From NCBI GenBank assembly GCA_030847615.1, contig JAUMIR010000004.1, positions 270,963,501 through 271,027,500 on the forward strand: a DNA stretch of 64,000 nucleotides. The letters run 5' to 3'. Origin of the DNA: Gambelia wislizenii. Lineage: Eukaryota > Chordata > Lepidosauria > Squamata > Crotaphytidae. The position numbers and the translations under genes were made by a program. Position 1 is the first letter of the stretch. Every line of letters begins with the position of its first letter. Below the pieces are notes generated by a model. It was not told the DNA's origin, did not search any database, and saw nothing but the letters and a program-made list of their open reading frames with translations. Shown here piece after piece: positions 1 to 11,900 of the stretch.

Positions 1-556
1 GAAGTAATAGTGCCACTCTATTCTGCCTTGGTCAGACCTCACTTAGAATACTGTGTCCAGTTCTGGGCACCACAATTCAGAAAGGATATTGACAAATTGG
101 AGCGTGTCCAGAGAAGGGCAACTAAAATGGTGAAAGGTCTGGAAACGATGCCTTATGAGGAGAGACTTAGGGAGCTGGGTATGTTTAGCCTGGAAAAAAG
201 ATGGTTAAGAGGCGATATGATAGCCCTGTTTAAGTATTTGAAGGGATGTCACGCTGAGGATGGAGGAGTCTTGTTTTCTGCTGCTCCAGAGACTGGAACA
301 CGGAGCAATGGGTGCAAGCTCCAGGAACAGAGATTCCACCTCAACATGAGGAGGAACTTTTTGACAGTAAGAGCTGTTCGGCAGTGGAACACACTCCCTC
401 GGAGCGTGGTGGGGTCTCCTTCCTTGGAGGTCTTTAAACAGAGGCTGGATGGCCATCTGTCGGGGATGCTTTGATCAAGATTTCCTGCATGGCAGGGGGG
501 TTGGACTGGATGGCCCTCGTGGTCTCTTCCAACTCTGCAATTCTATGATTCTATGA
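1..556 (+). mobile_element. CR1 LINE, 3' end of ORF2 plus 3' UTR
   Basis: The frame from before position 10 to 474 encodes the C-terminal end of a CR1-family reverse transcriptase polyprotein. Visible landmarks are [31 protein letters not shown] and FKYLKGCH. The 3' UTR ends at about 556 in tandem copies of an ATTCTATG-like octamer, the usual CR1 terminus. The element runs off the left edge of the window, so its 5' extent is unknown. This piece is open to its natural stop, which suggests a fairly young copy. The same segment recurs at 36730, 42385 (minus) and 62470. Confidence 0.93.
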
Positions 557-1189
557 TTCTATATGGCTGCGAAAGGCTGAAAACTTACAGGACCTTGTGT
601 ACCTATGTATACCAGTACTCATTGACAAGATTCCAAGCCAAAATGAAATAAAAATGTTTTTTATTGGAAAATAATCATGGAAGCATTCACATATTCACTC
701 AAGTTCATAAGACAACCACACAAGGCTAATAAAGAATCAGCAGGGAAAACTTAGACAGAGGAACAGATTCAGGAAAGTGGGCTATAATTACCTGTCCAAG
801 GAGCAGAGATTCACGCAGCAAAGAAATGCAGGTATGAAGCTGAGGGTAGGATGACAAATTAATCAGGACTGTCCCTACCAAATCAGGACAGTTGACGGGT
901 ATGGAGTTTGAGTACTAAACATTGTGCAAACCTTATTTATTAGTCTATTTATTCACACCACAGTATTAAACCATCCTTAAAATAGAAATCTGCTTATTTT
1001 TTTAACATTTTAATTACTTTTTTTTAAAAAAAACCTATTTTAAATCATAAAATCAGTTTTGCTTAATTACTGAAGCAGAGTGTATGTTTTATAATAAAAC
1101 ATCGTTCATGGGGCCATAGCTTCCATCTGTCCTTCAGAGAGCATTCATTTCCTCCCATTCATGTGACTCTCATATTTCTGTTTCTGCAG
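557..1189 (+). other. Intron, no recognised element
   Basis: AT-rich intronic sequence between the CR1 remnant and the first exon in the window. It ends in a pyrimidine-rich tract and TTTCTGCAG, the acceptor of the next exon. I see nothing else in it. Confidence 0.5.
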
Positions 1190-1268
1190 ACAGATATGTT
1201 CTACATGACTGCTGTATCACTTGGGATTCTGAATAAAATTCTCATTAGCCATGATGGAACTGGTCCAG
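1190..1268 (+). CDS. Exon: PLAT repeat A, second half, part 1
   Basis: Acceptor TTTCTGCAG, 79 bp, donor GTACAG. It starts in phase 0 and ends in phase 1, with residues [12 protein letters not shown] and ISHDGTGP. The pattern of a D-x-F strand, then AVSLG, then HDG is the hallmark of the middle of a PLAT repeat in LOXHD1-type proteins. The first half of this repeat must lie in an exon left of the window. The next exon completes a Gly codon and continues SGWFLEKI. Confidence 0.85.
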
Positions 1269-4200
1269 GTACAGCTAATTTCTTATTAACAGATCAGTTT
1301 CACAATCTGTTTTAAAACCAACATCCATTTTCTCATTATTTTAAGAGCAGGAAATAATGTTTTGATTTACAGAGCATGGTTTTTATCCATCCCAGGCAAT
1401 AACATATATCTTTATAGTCACATTTTATGGAAGAATTTCAACCAGTGGAGACCTTCCTATCAGCTTTCCTTTTCTTTTTTCCTAATCAATTCCTGTGTTC
1501 CTACTGCTATTTGTTTTGATTGGCTGGTTTGTAATTTATGTAGAGAAAAAATTGGAAGTTACCTTTCACATGCCTCCCAGTTAAAATAACAATGTTTTTA
1601 CTACTGCATTCTTCTCCAGTGGTGCACATGGTAGATATCTATGATTGGCTGTGGCTCCTAGCATAGGTATACTGCATTCTTACCATAGCAGGCTGCCTCT
1701 TGAAACATAGGGCAGCCTTCCTCAACCAGATGTGTTGGATTTCAAATTGCATCATCCCTAAGCCAGTTTGGGAATGGCTATATGTGGTAGGGATATATAT
1801 CTATCCTTATTATTGTCTCCATGCAAGGATGAAGAATTTCAGAATTTTACACCTCGTTTGTTTTTAAATGGTGAAAACATTGCACGAAAAATATCGCTTT
1901 CCCCCTCCCTCAAACAAAATGTCTTAATGCTTGGGGATGCCCTTTCTAGTTAAAGATGAAAAAATGTTTTGTTTTTTTTTAATTACATCCCTAGCATGTG
2001 ATTTGCAAGTGCAAAACACTAGAGTGCCAGTTACATGACTATTTTTGTCCCAAGTTCGTCCCTCGTTGTTTACACGATTTGTCACGGTAGCAGAAGTCTC
2101 GGTTTTTTTATAGTTCTTGTCCTTGGTGCCTCCATCCCGGCATAGAGGAACACAGCAGAGAAGTATTTTGATTGGTTGGACTTTTGAGGGGATGGACTTA
2201 CATCACAAGCCTGGCAAGGCTGGATCTGCCATTTTGGGAAAGGTCAAATCCACCCTGCCAGGCACAGACCCCTCCAGCCCCGTTTGGCTTCCCCAACCCT
2301 TGCAGCCATGCAGGATGGGGGGGTTTCCATGACTGTCAGTCATGAAGCTGTGGGGGGTGGGGGGTCTTCTCTGTGACTGAGAGTCATGGAAACCCCCCTG
2401 TCCCAGAGAAGACCACCCCCTCTGGAGCCGTGTGGGCGGGAGAGCTTCTCCGTGACTGCCAGTCACGGACAAGCCCTCCTGCCCCACATGGCTTCCCCCC
2501 TTCCCTTGCAGCCTCGTGGGGTGGGGGGATCACCCCTCTCACCCCGTGCGGCTTCCCCCACTGCCCTTGCAGCCGCATGTGGCAGGGGGGTGTCTTCTCC
2601 ATGACTGACAGTCACAGAGAAGACCACCCCCACCCCATGCACATCCCCCCCATCGCCCTTGCAGCCATGTGGGGTGGGGGGTCTTATCCATGACTGACAG
2701 TCACAGAGAAGGCCACCCAACCCCATGTGGCTTCCCCCCCCCATTTCCCTTGCAGCCGTGCGGGACGGGAGTCTCTTCTCTGTGACTGGCAGTCACGGAG
2801 AAGACCCCCCATGCCGCGCAGCTCCAGGGGTGGTGGGGGAAGCCACTGGGGGTGGGGAGTGGTCTTCTCCATGACTGGCAGTCACAGTTAAGACTCCCCC
2901 AACCCACGTGGCTGCAAGGGAATGGGGGGAAGCCATGTGGGGCAGGAGGGCTTCTCCGTGACTGCCAGTCACAGAGGAGCCTCTCCTGGCCTGTGTGGCT
3001 CCAGGGGTGGTGGGGGAAGCCATGCGGGGTGGGAGGGCTTTCCCGTGACTGCCAGTCACAAGAAACCCCCCCACCCTGCACGGCTCCAGGGGTGGTGGGG
3101 GTAGCTGTGCGGGCAGGGGGTGGTCTTCTCCATGACTGGCAGTCATGGAGAAGACCCCCCCACCCTGCCTTGCTGCAAGGTAAGGGGCGAAGCTGCATGG
3201 AGCGGGAGGACTTCTTTATGACTGGCAGTCACAGAGAAGCCTCTCCCACCTCGTGCGGCTCCAAGGGCAGTGGGAGAAGCCGCACATGGAGGGGGGTGGT
3301 CTTCTCCATGACTGGCAGTCACAGAGAAGCCCCTTCCACCCCATGTGGCTGCAAGAGAAAGGGGGGAAGCCACGTGGGGTGGGAGACTTGTCCGTGACTG
3401 GCAGTCATGGAGAAGCCTCTTCTTCCCTGTGCAGCTCCAGGGGCAGTGGGGGAAGCCGCGCGGGGTGGGGGTGGTCTTCTCCATGACTGGCAGTCATGGA
3501 GAAGACCCCCACACCCCACCCGGCTGCAAGGGAAGGGGGGAAGCTGCACAGGGCAAGGGGTGGTCTTTTCTGTGACTGGAGAAGACCCCCCCACCCCGTG
3601 TGGCTGCAGGGATTGGGGTAGGTGCGCGGGGCAGGGGAAGGCGCATGGGGCGGAGGATGGTCTTCTCCATGACTGCTAGTCATGGAGAAGACCCCCACCC
3701 CAAGTGGCTGCAACGTCTGGGGGAAGGGGGGGACTTCTCTGTAGATGCTTTCACTCAGCTAGCTTCTTTGGAGCCAGTGGAGGACCCTGGGGGGATAACA
3801 AAATGGCAATTTCCAGGCTTCCCTTGAAAGCCAGCCCCCTCCAATGTCCAGCCAATCAGAAATGATCCCATATCCTGGGATGGTTCCTGGTTGTTCAGAC
3901 AACCAATAGCATGGGCTGTCTCGGACTTTCCCTAGAAAATCCTTGAAAAATAGAGGTTGGGAAGTCATGGGTTAACTGGGCTTTTGCTAGCCCCTCCTTC
4001 TGAATAGCCCGTGATGTGTATGAACTACCAGGGATCGACACGTATTCCTCTTGGGGGGGGGGTTGTTGTGTAAACGGACCCCAGATGTGTTTCATCTGAC
4101 TTCTATATCAGGTGTAAATTAGATGTAATTTTTAATTATCGAGAGGTAATCCATCCCTTATAAAATAAAGTGCAGATTGATGAAGAAAATAACGACATAT

Positions 4201-7200
4201 ACATTGCTCTCACAAAGAGTGAGGTTTATCCATGACATATTTGATTTGGATGGCATATTTTGGTCAGGATATCTGAAAGACCACCTTTCCCATAGGAGGC
4301 TTTCTGAAATTTGAGATCCTCAGCAGAGGCCCTGTTGTGTGTTCTACCACCCCATGGGGCTAGATTGGTAGGAATATGTGACACTGCTTTCTCTTCAGCA
4401 ACACCCTGACCAAAGAACTGACCAAAGACCAAAAGTCAGGCTGGCTCCACTCCTGAGTTTATGGGTAGGCAGCTAAGACTATGCTGTTTCATTTGACCTT
4501 TGGTCCTTAAAATTAAGATTGGCTCTCTCAACTCTTTTAAATGTCTGTGGTTTAAAAACTATTTTAAAGTGGAGTTTTGAAATGTTTTTAATTATGTATT
4601 TAATCTTTTAAATGCTTTTACTTCAGGGAACTATAGAATGTCAGTTTTTATTCACATCCTGAAACTTTATTTCTCAAGTTAACAAAGACATCTTTTGTGA
4701 TAAGAAGAATATGGGCATAGGTTTATATAAATGGAATTCTACTTTATTCAAATAAGTCTACAGCCCCCTCCCTACTCAGACACATTGATGAAATTGCCCA
4801 ACAGTGCCTAGGGCCTTTCTGGTATAGTATTTTTAATGCAAAGAATAATACTCTACATTTAGTAATAAGAATAATGGAGCACCAGTGTTCATGGAATGGA
4901 TGCTGGGCAGTTGTTGATTGCTGTCATGTCCCATTTGTTGCTCTTGCTGGCCACTTCTTTGGTAAAAGAGCTAGATGGCCATTCCAACAATTAGAGGGTT
5001 ACGTTAAGGAAAATGTTCACCCTTCCAGTTAGTTTTTTTAAACATATAGCATATTCAAATATAATGGTGGGCATGGTGAAGTATTTGTGTTATTTATCTG
5101 TTTAGATGTCATTGTCATGAAACTATATTCTAGACAGAATCAGAAAAATAATATAGTGTAGTTGCTGAGAAAGATTAATAGCCCTGCAACAAAAGAATTT
5201 CCTTGTGCAAAGACATCTAGATCAAATGAATATCAACATAGCTTTTGTTGCACTAAAACAATATTTTGGCAAGTTTCTAAAAATAGGGTAATATATCACA
5301 TTGTCCTAACTGTCCTTCAGTGCTTACTGTACAATACAAACTTCTTTTCCCAAAGGCTAAAAAACTGGATCATTTAACCGTATGTTACATGGCCCCAAAA
5401 ACTGCAATCAAAGGAAAGATCTTTAGATGTTTACCGGTTCTGCTAAAGCTATCACAAACAAAATATCTTACCTTAGACTTAATGGTTTCAGGCTTTTGAG
5501 AGAGAAAAAATTAAGTGTTAAGAGGATTAATTATGGGTTTTGTGCAACGAAAGTGTGTTAATCTTTTCATCTTGATTAACTGAGTTAGGTGTGACTGAAT
5601 TAATTTCCCCCCCCAACCAAGATATCAAGTTTCCTTCTACATAAGAACATATACTTTTTGCCATTGAATTACAGGCAGTGGATGGTTCCTTGAAAAGATT
5701 GTAATTACATATGAAGAGGAAAAAGAAGGTGGAGTAGAAAAAGTTGTGTTTCCCTGTAATAGGTAGGCAATTGGTGAATGCAAGTGATTTCCAAAGTATG
5801 TCTTAGCAAACTATGAGGTTTCTTTTATAATTATTCAAGATATTAATCAAAGAAAAGGCAGGGAATAAAGATCACTGTAATCTAGCAGTTCTTCTCTGTG
5901 ATGGAACCCCTATCCAGATTGCCCTGCTGTCCCAACCCTTAGGCTTCATTAAGATCCTTCTCTTGATCTGGTACTCAAGCCTCAAGATGAACACTAGACT
6001 GGACAAATGGCTGAGTTGGTAGTTGGATTCAATGTGGTAAAATGCAACCAGTTTTCCTTGTTAATTATCAAATTAAAACATACAGACAAACAGGAAGAAA
6101 ATAAAAACTGTAAAGATTTATTATATAACAAATAATACAAACATCTAACCTTATACTGCTAGTTCCACATAGTACCACCTCAGTTTCAAGTAACACTTCT
6201 CCCTGACCTCTCTCCACATTCTTAGCTTCCCAAACCCTAATCAGATCTCCTTCATCCTCCTCTTCCTAACCAGTTCTATCTCTATTTCTAACTGGCCTTA
6301 TCTCAGGCTGCTGCCACACTGCAGAAATAATGCAGTTTGACACCACTTTAACTATCATGGCTGAATACTATTGAATCCTGGGATTTGTAGTTTGTTGTGG
6401 CACCAGAGCTCTCTGACAGAGAAAGCTAAATATCTCACAAAACTAAAAATCCCAGAATTCCATATCATTGAGCCATGGCAGTTAAATCAGTGCCAAACTC
6501 CATTATTTCTGCTGTGTGGCAGCAGTCTCTGACAGAACTTGTCTCTGTGGCTGGCCCTGTCTAACAAGCTAGCCTCTAGCCTCATTTCCCCACATAGCCC
6601 TCACCTCTGGCTCTCCCAGGTTTGCCAGCCTCTTCTTGCTTTACACTCTCCTATCTGAATGGCCAAATCCAAATTTGGGTGTTAGGAGATTATTACTCAG
6701 TCTTGAGGCATAACAGAAACTCCATAGAGTTCCATCCACTTTTGTTACATGCATCCACATTAAGTCTGTTGAGTGAGAGCACGTCTACATTGGCCACTTA
6801 AATCTGGGGCCAGTCAGGAACATTATGCTCCAGACTGGCCCCAAATTGACCACAACAGCAGCCACATGCACCAGGCCAAATGCGATGTGATTCCTACATG
6901 GGCCAGCCGGGTCAACATCACATTGACCCTGCTGGTCTGTCCCCTGTTTTTGGAGCCGCCGCCACCTCGCTAGCCAAGCAGTTCCCTGCAAGAGCTTCTG
7001 CTGAAGTCAGAATAAGGCATCCAGAATGTGATCAACAAGGAAGGGAGATGGCCTACCCCTCCACATTGACTGCACAGGCAATCGATGATCTCAGCAGAAG
7101 CGATGCCACTGCCCAGGCTCTTGCAGGAAGCTGCTTGGCTGGTGCGGTGGCTGTGGTGGCAGTGGCAGCGGCTCTGATGGAAACCTATCCCCTTCCCTGC

Positions 7201-8920
7201 ACTGCTTAGCACACTGTAAGGGAGATGGCAATGCATTTGCATGTGGACAGCTGGACTGGGCCCAAATTGGACCCAGTCCAGCTGTCCAGACAGCAAAAGA
7301 ACCCAAGATTACTCAGGAGTTTCCTGGAAACCCCAGAGTTTTCCTGACTTTGCTTAGGTTTAACTTCCAATTGTTGAGCCTTCATTCAACAAGACAGGGG
7401 TGCTGTTGGGCTTATTGTTCTGACTGGGAAAATAGTTCTAAAACTTTTGGATGATGATGCATGCTGTGTGGGGGTGCTGAGAGATCTAGCTTCAACAGTG
7501 ACTGGAGACTGAATGACATTGATGGCTCAAAGCATCTATTCTCAGCTAAGGCTGGTCGCCAGATGCAGCTGCTCTTGATCACAGTTTTCCCTCTGAAAAC
7601 TTTCAAAGGCGACCCATGCAGTGCATCACAGATGGGACTGTTTGAAGACTTCTTTCAGATTTCATGTAAGTCCAAATACAGCTTCAAGTCCAACTCCCTC
7701 TATTTAGTGTGACTAGCAAAAAAGAACTCATTTTGCCATTTCGTGAAGAGGAACACTTAGCTGCTGGTCTCCAATTGGAGTGCAGAGTGATGGTGTTTAT
7801 CTTTTAGTTTTAGGGTGTTTTTTTTTAAAGTTAGGTTTAATTTTAGCCTACCAGTTTCTCCATATTAAGGAGATCTGCCCCTGTTTATATATAGGGCTCT
7901 GATATGCTATATGTAATCACTAATTTCCTTCATTGTAATTACTTTCTTTCCAATGGAAGATGGCTAGATGAATACCAAGATGATGGGAAGACAGAGAGAG
8001 AGTTAATTGCCTTAAGTAAGTACTGAAAATAAAGTTCACGTGTACTATAATTATATCCTAAGTACCAATTACCTAGTGCTGCTTATAACCTTTAAAGCCC
8101 TATATGGCTTGGGTCTATATTATCTGAAATACCATATCTCTCTATATGAGCCTGCCTGAACGTTAAGATCTGCAAGCAAGAGCTTCCTCTCAGTTCACCA
8201 TCACAAGCATGTTTGGTGAGGACTGGAAGAGAATCTTCTCAATGGCTACTCCCAAGTTTTTGAACTCCCTCCTTTGGAAGGTCTGGTTGACCTCATACCT
8301 GTTGTTTTTCTGGCGGCAGGTAAAGGACCTTTCATTTACGGAGGCATTTAGCTTTTAACATGCTGCACCAGATGGAACTTTTAATGGAGGGGCATTGTGT
8401 GTCTGTTTTATTATGTTTTAAATGTGTTTTAACTTGTGTTTTTTAAAAATAGAACTTTAAATAGAACAGATTTAATTGTGCTTTAATTTTGGTATGAATA
8501 TTTTGGTATGAATTTTTTTAGTTACAGTCTTTTTAAATGGTTATAAGCTACCTTGTTTCATGGGCTGTGGGAAAGGTGGAACATAAATTAAATAAATAAA
8601 TTACAAACAGTAATAACTACAGTAATTAAATGTAAGAATATATAATCTTTTTGTAAAAGAAAATAAGATTTTTTAATTTTATTTTTTATTTTAGAGAATA
8701 GGAGTGCATCAATGGTGCATACTCATGGTAAGTCATACTCCATATTCTCTGGCGGTAGTTTTGGCATTGCTGTTTTCTTCTGAGTACCGCTTTGGGCTTA
8801 TAAGGACAAACAAAAGAAAATAAATTAACTGTCTTTTCTGAGTAATTATCCATGCAAAGTGTTTGATCACGCAGAAATTGTAAGCCGCTCTGATAGCCTT
8901 TGTGGCTGAAGAGCAGGGTA

Positions 8921-8951
<31 letters not shown>

Positions 8952-11900
8952 AATTTGCCTGACAATGATCGGTGGAAGGGGCATGTCAAGAAGTTATGTT
9001 GAAGGGATTTCTCACATAGTATTTTCTTCCAATCTTTGCTGTTCTATTTTAAAATGAGTCATCGTTCCTCAGAGAGCAAAGGGAAGTGTTGTTTTCTTTA
9101 TGCAGCATCACTGCCTTTTTAATAAATGGGGACAGTATCCCCAAGCAAGTGAGTGAAAACTCATTGTGAAATGACAGCAAAAGCAGTTTCAGGTCAGAGT
9201 TCATCAGGATATTCAGAGAGTATCTAAAATAATGCTGACTTAAGCTCTACAGTTACTGAGCACAACATGTTTCTGCACATCTTTGCTCTGAATTGGGAAT
9301 CTGCTGGCAGCATTGGATCTGCTGGGCCTCTCCAACCAGTCAGTCAACTTTCTGCTCCTTCACATAATGTTGGTACTATTGCTCTGATAATATTTTCACC
9401 TTCTCAGTGGCCAGTTCCTCTGTATAGTTTCAGAACCTGTGTTGGGTGGCTGATACCACACACTGAGGAGATTTTCAGATGGGCAATTTAATCCATGGGA
9501 GACACGGAACAGGGTCAGGAAAAAGTCTTCTTTTCAGAAGACGTCGACGCTTTTCCGTTTCTCCCCCATCCTCATTCTGCATTTTCCCTGTGATATTTTC
9601 ATTACGGGGAAGCATAGTTTTTGGGCCACCCATTCCGTTGTAGTAATGGAATCATGGGTGGTCTGAAAGGTGTTCCGTTCCTCTCCTGCGATGACCGCTG
9701 TGGGAGGGAGGTCCATTCTGGACACTTCCGGGCAGGAACAGAACACCCAGGTAAGTGGCACCCTTTCCCCCCCTCCCCGGGTTATTTGTGGGTTTTTTAA
9801 AATGTGCTTCTGTGCTTGCTTTACTCTTTTGACAGCTGGGGGGGGTTATTTTTAAATTTCCCTCCCGCCCGTTCTCTTGCAAGAATGAGTGAGATTTCAG
9901 TTCCTGGTCATAAAGGCAGCCTTACGACAGCTGCATTTATGTCTGACCAGCTTGGGGAGAGGGAGGACATTCCCGCCACAGAATACAGGTAAGTGTTTGA
10001 ACATTTCCCCTTTATTCCGCAGCAGGAATGGGATTGGGGCTTGCAGGGCAGGAACAGGGCATTTGGCCCCATTTGAAAATCTCCTGAGTGGATTATTTTG
10101 ATAGTAGACAGCATCATTCATTCTTATAAGGATCATACACCACTTGATGGAATTACCACATCATCTTTCTTGTGCTTTAAGGAGGACCTGTTTTGTATTT
10201 TGTTTATTTATTTATTATTAGTTAAATTTATATCTCACCTTTCCACCAGTGAGCTCAATCTCTTCTCCCCAATTTTACCTTCTGTATGATAAGCTAGGCT
10301 AAAACAGAGTGACTGACTGAAGCACACTCAGTGATTTTTTTGGGCTTAGAGGGTATTTGAACCAAGTCCCAAGCCACCGCTCTAACCCCTAACCACCGGC
10401 TCTCTTTCTGTATAAAAATATAAATAAGGGGTGTTAGATTATGGGCCTATTCTATAGTGACCCCTTATCCATGGTATTCCTTGATTAAGAAGACCTATTT
10501 GGTTGAATCCCTTTTTTTGAGATTCAGAAAATTAGTCAAGACAATTTGACTAATTAGTCAAGACATTCACATTGCTACATCTGCAGTTTATGATGACACA
10601 CACAACTTTATCTTTCCTACTGATGTTCTTGTGTCTATAGTTCTTGTTACTGAACCTTATTCTAGCATCTAAATTTGACTAAGATAATGAAAAAGATAAG
10701 CACATTTTGCAGGAAACCAATCTAGGCTTCTCCACCTCCATTGTCACATCTGTCACCTTTGACCTTCTAAAGAGGAAAGCTTTCTCTATCCATGAATTAA
10801 TGTCCATGATTTTCTAGCATTCCAAATCACCTGGGTAGCCTTCAAAGATGGAGGAGAGTCATATTCTCATGAAATTATCCTCCATGTGCAAACAGTGAAA
10901 CAGGGATCAGGACTATTTCACTTCTCTTCTGGTGCATCTAACTTTGAATGCCCAAACAGGTCATTATATGAAAGCCTTCCTTCTCCATGTTATGTGAAAA
11001 GGCCAGGATTTCTTGACCCATGCTATTATTTGCTCAACATATGTGAGGCTCAGCAGTGTATCATACACAGAACAGTTTTCAGGGACAGCTCTGCAGTTCT
11101 CAAGAGCAGCTGTGTCATTTCTGGAAAACTGTGTGTGGTTTCATTTCATAGGAAAGCTACAGTTTCTTGTCATTGCAAGCAAGGGGGATGGAGGGATATT
11201 AAGAGTCCAAAACTATGGGAGGAAAAACTGATTAGATTGTTCTTGACATCTGTTGGGACTTAGAAAATTGAGATTTACCATCACTAGCAAAATGCCACAT
11301 GCAAATTTTTGGCAGACTAAATCCCAAACTGTGAATAGTCCTGGAAACTGGTCCACTTTTCAAAAATTTTCTTGCAGTGAGAAGCAAATAGCTATAATTA
11401 CTTGTTTCCTTTGAGAACAAAATTAGCAAGGAATTATATCTCTGCAGAAAACTTGTTGAGATAGGCATCTGTCAGCCGGAATGCAGTAAGTAGGAAGATG
11501 AGTGAAAATACACAGCCCCATTCATGGTCAGTGAATTGTGGAGCGTTTAGGCAGTGGCATAGGATGAAAGATACCAAAACTTGGGGATGTTGCCTATTTT
11601 GTGACAGTAGCAGTGATTACTTCTGAACATTCATTTTAGCTTTTGTTATTGTTAGATCTTCCTCTCTCCCTCTCCTCTTCCTCCTCATTAATTTGACTAC
11701 AAGCTTCAGTAAAATGTCTTAGAACAACTTGCCCCTGACAAAAGCACACCCAACAGAATGATTTGGAATGATAGTTTGCTTTGTGCCCAGTCCTAGATTG
11801 ATTGAAAGCATAGTGACCAATAGGGACCAATGAGAGTGTGCTATTATGGGAACTGACATATATTGCATATCTCAATCAGCAGGACTGAATGTCCCAAAAG

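Noticed and set aside
2701..3397. Several long open frames (up to 181 codons) on both strands
   Set aside because: They all lie in the 88-bp minisatellite; GC-rich tandem DNA lacks stops in every frame. The period is not a multiple of three.
2281..3700. CRISPR-like array
   Set aside because: Repeats are imperfect, about 88 bp long with no distinct unique spacers, and the genome is eukaryotic.
10886..11263. 125-codon open frame on the plus strand
   Set aside because: No domain, no similarity I recognise, starts and ends without splice signals, and a second frame overlaps it.
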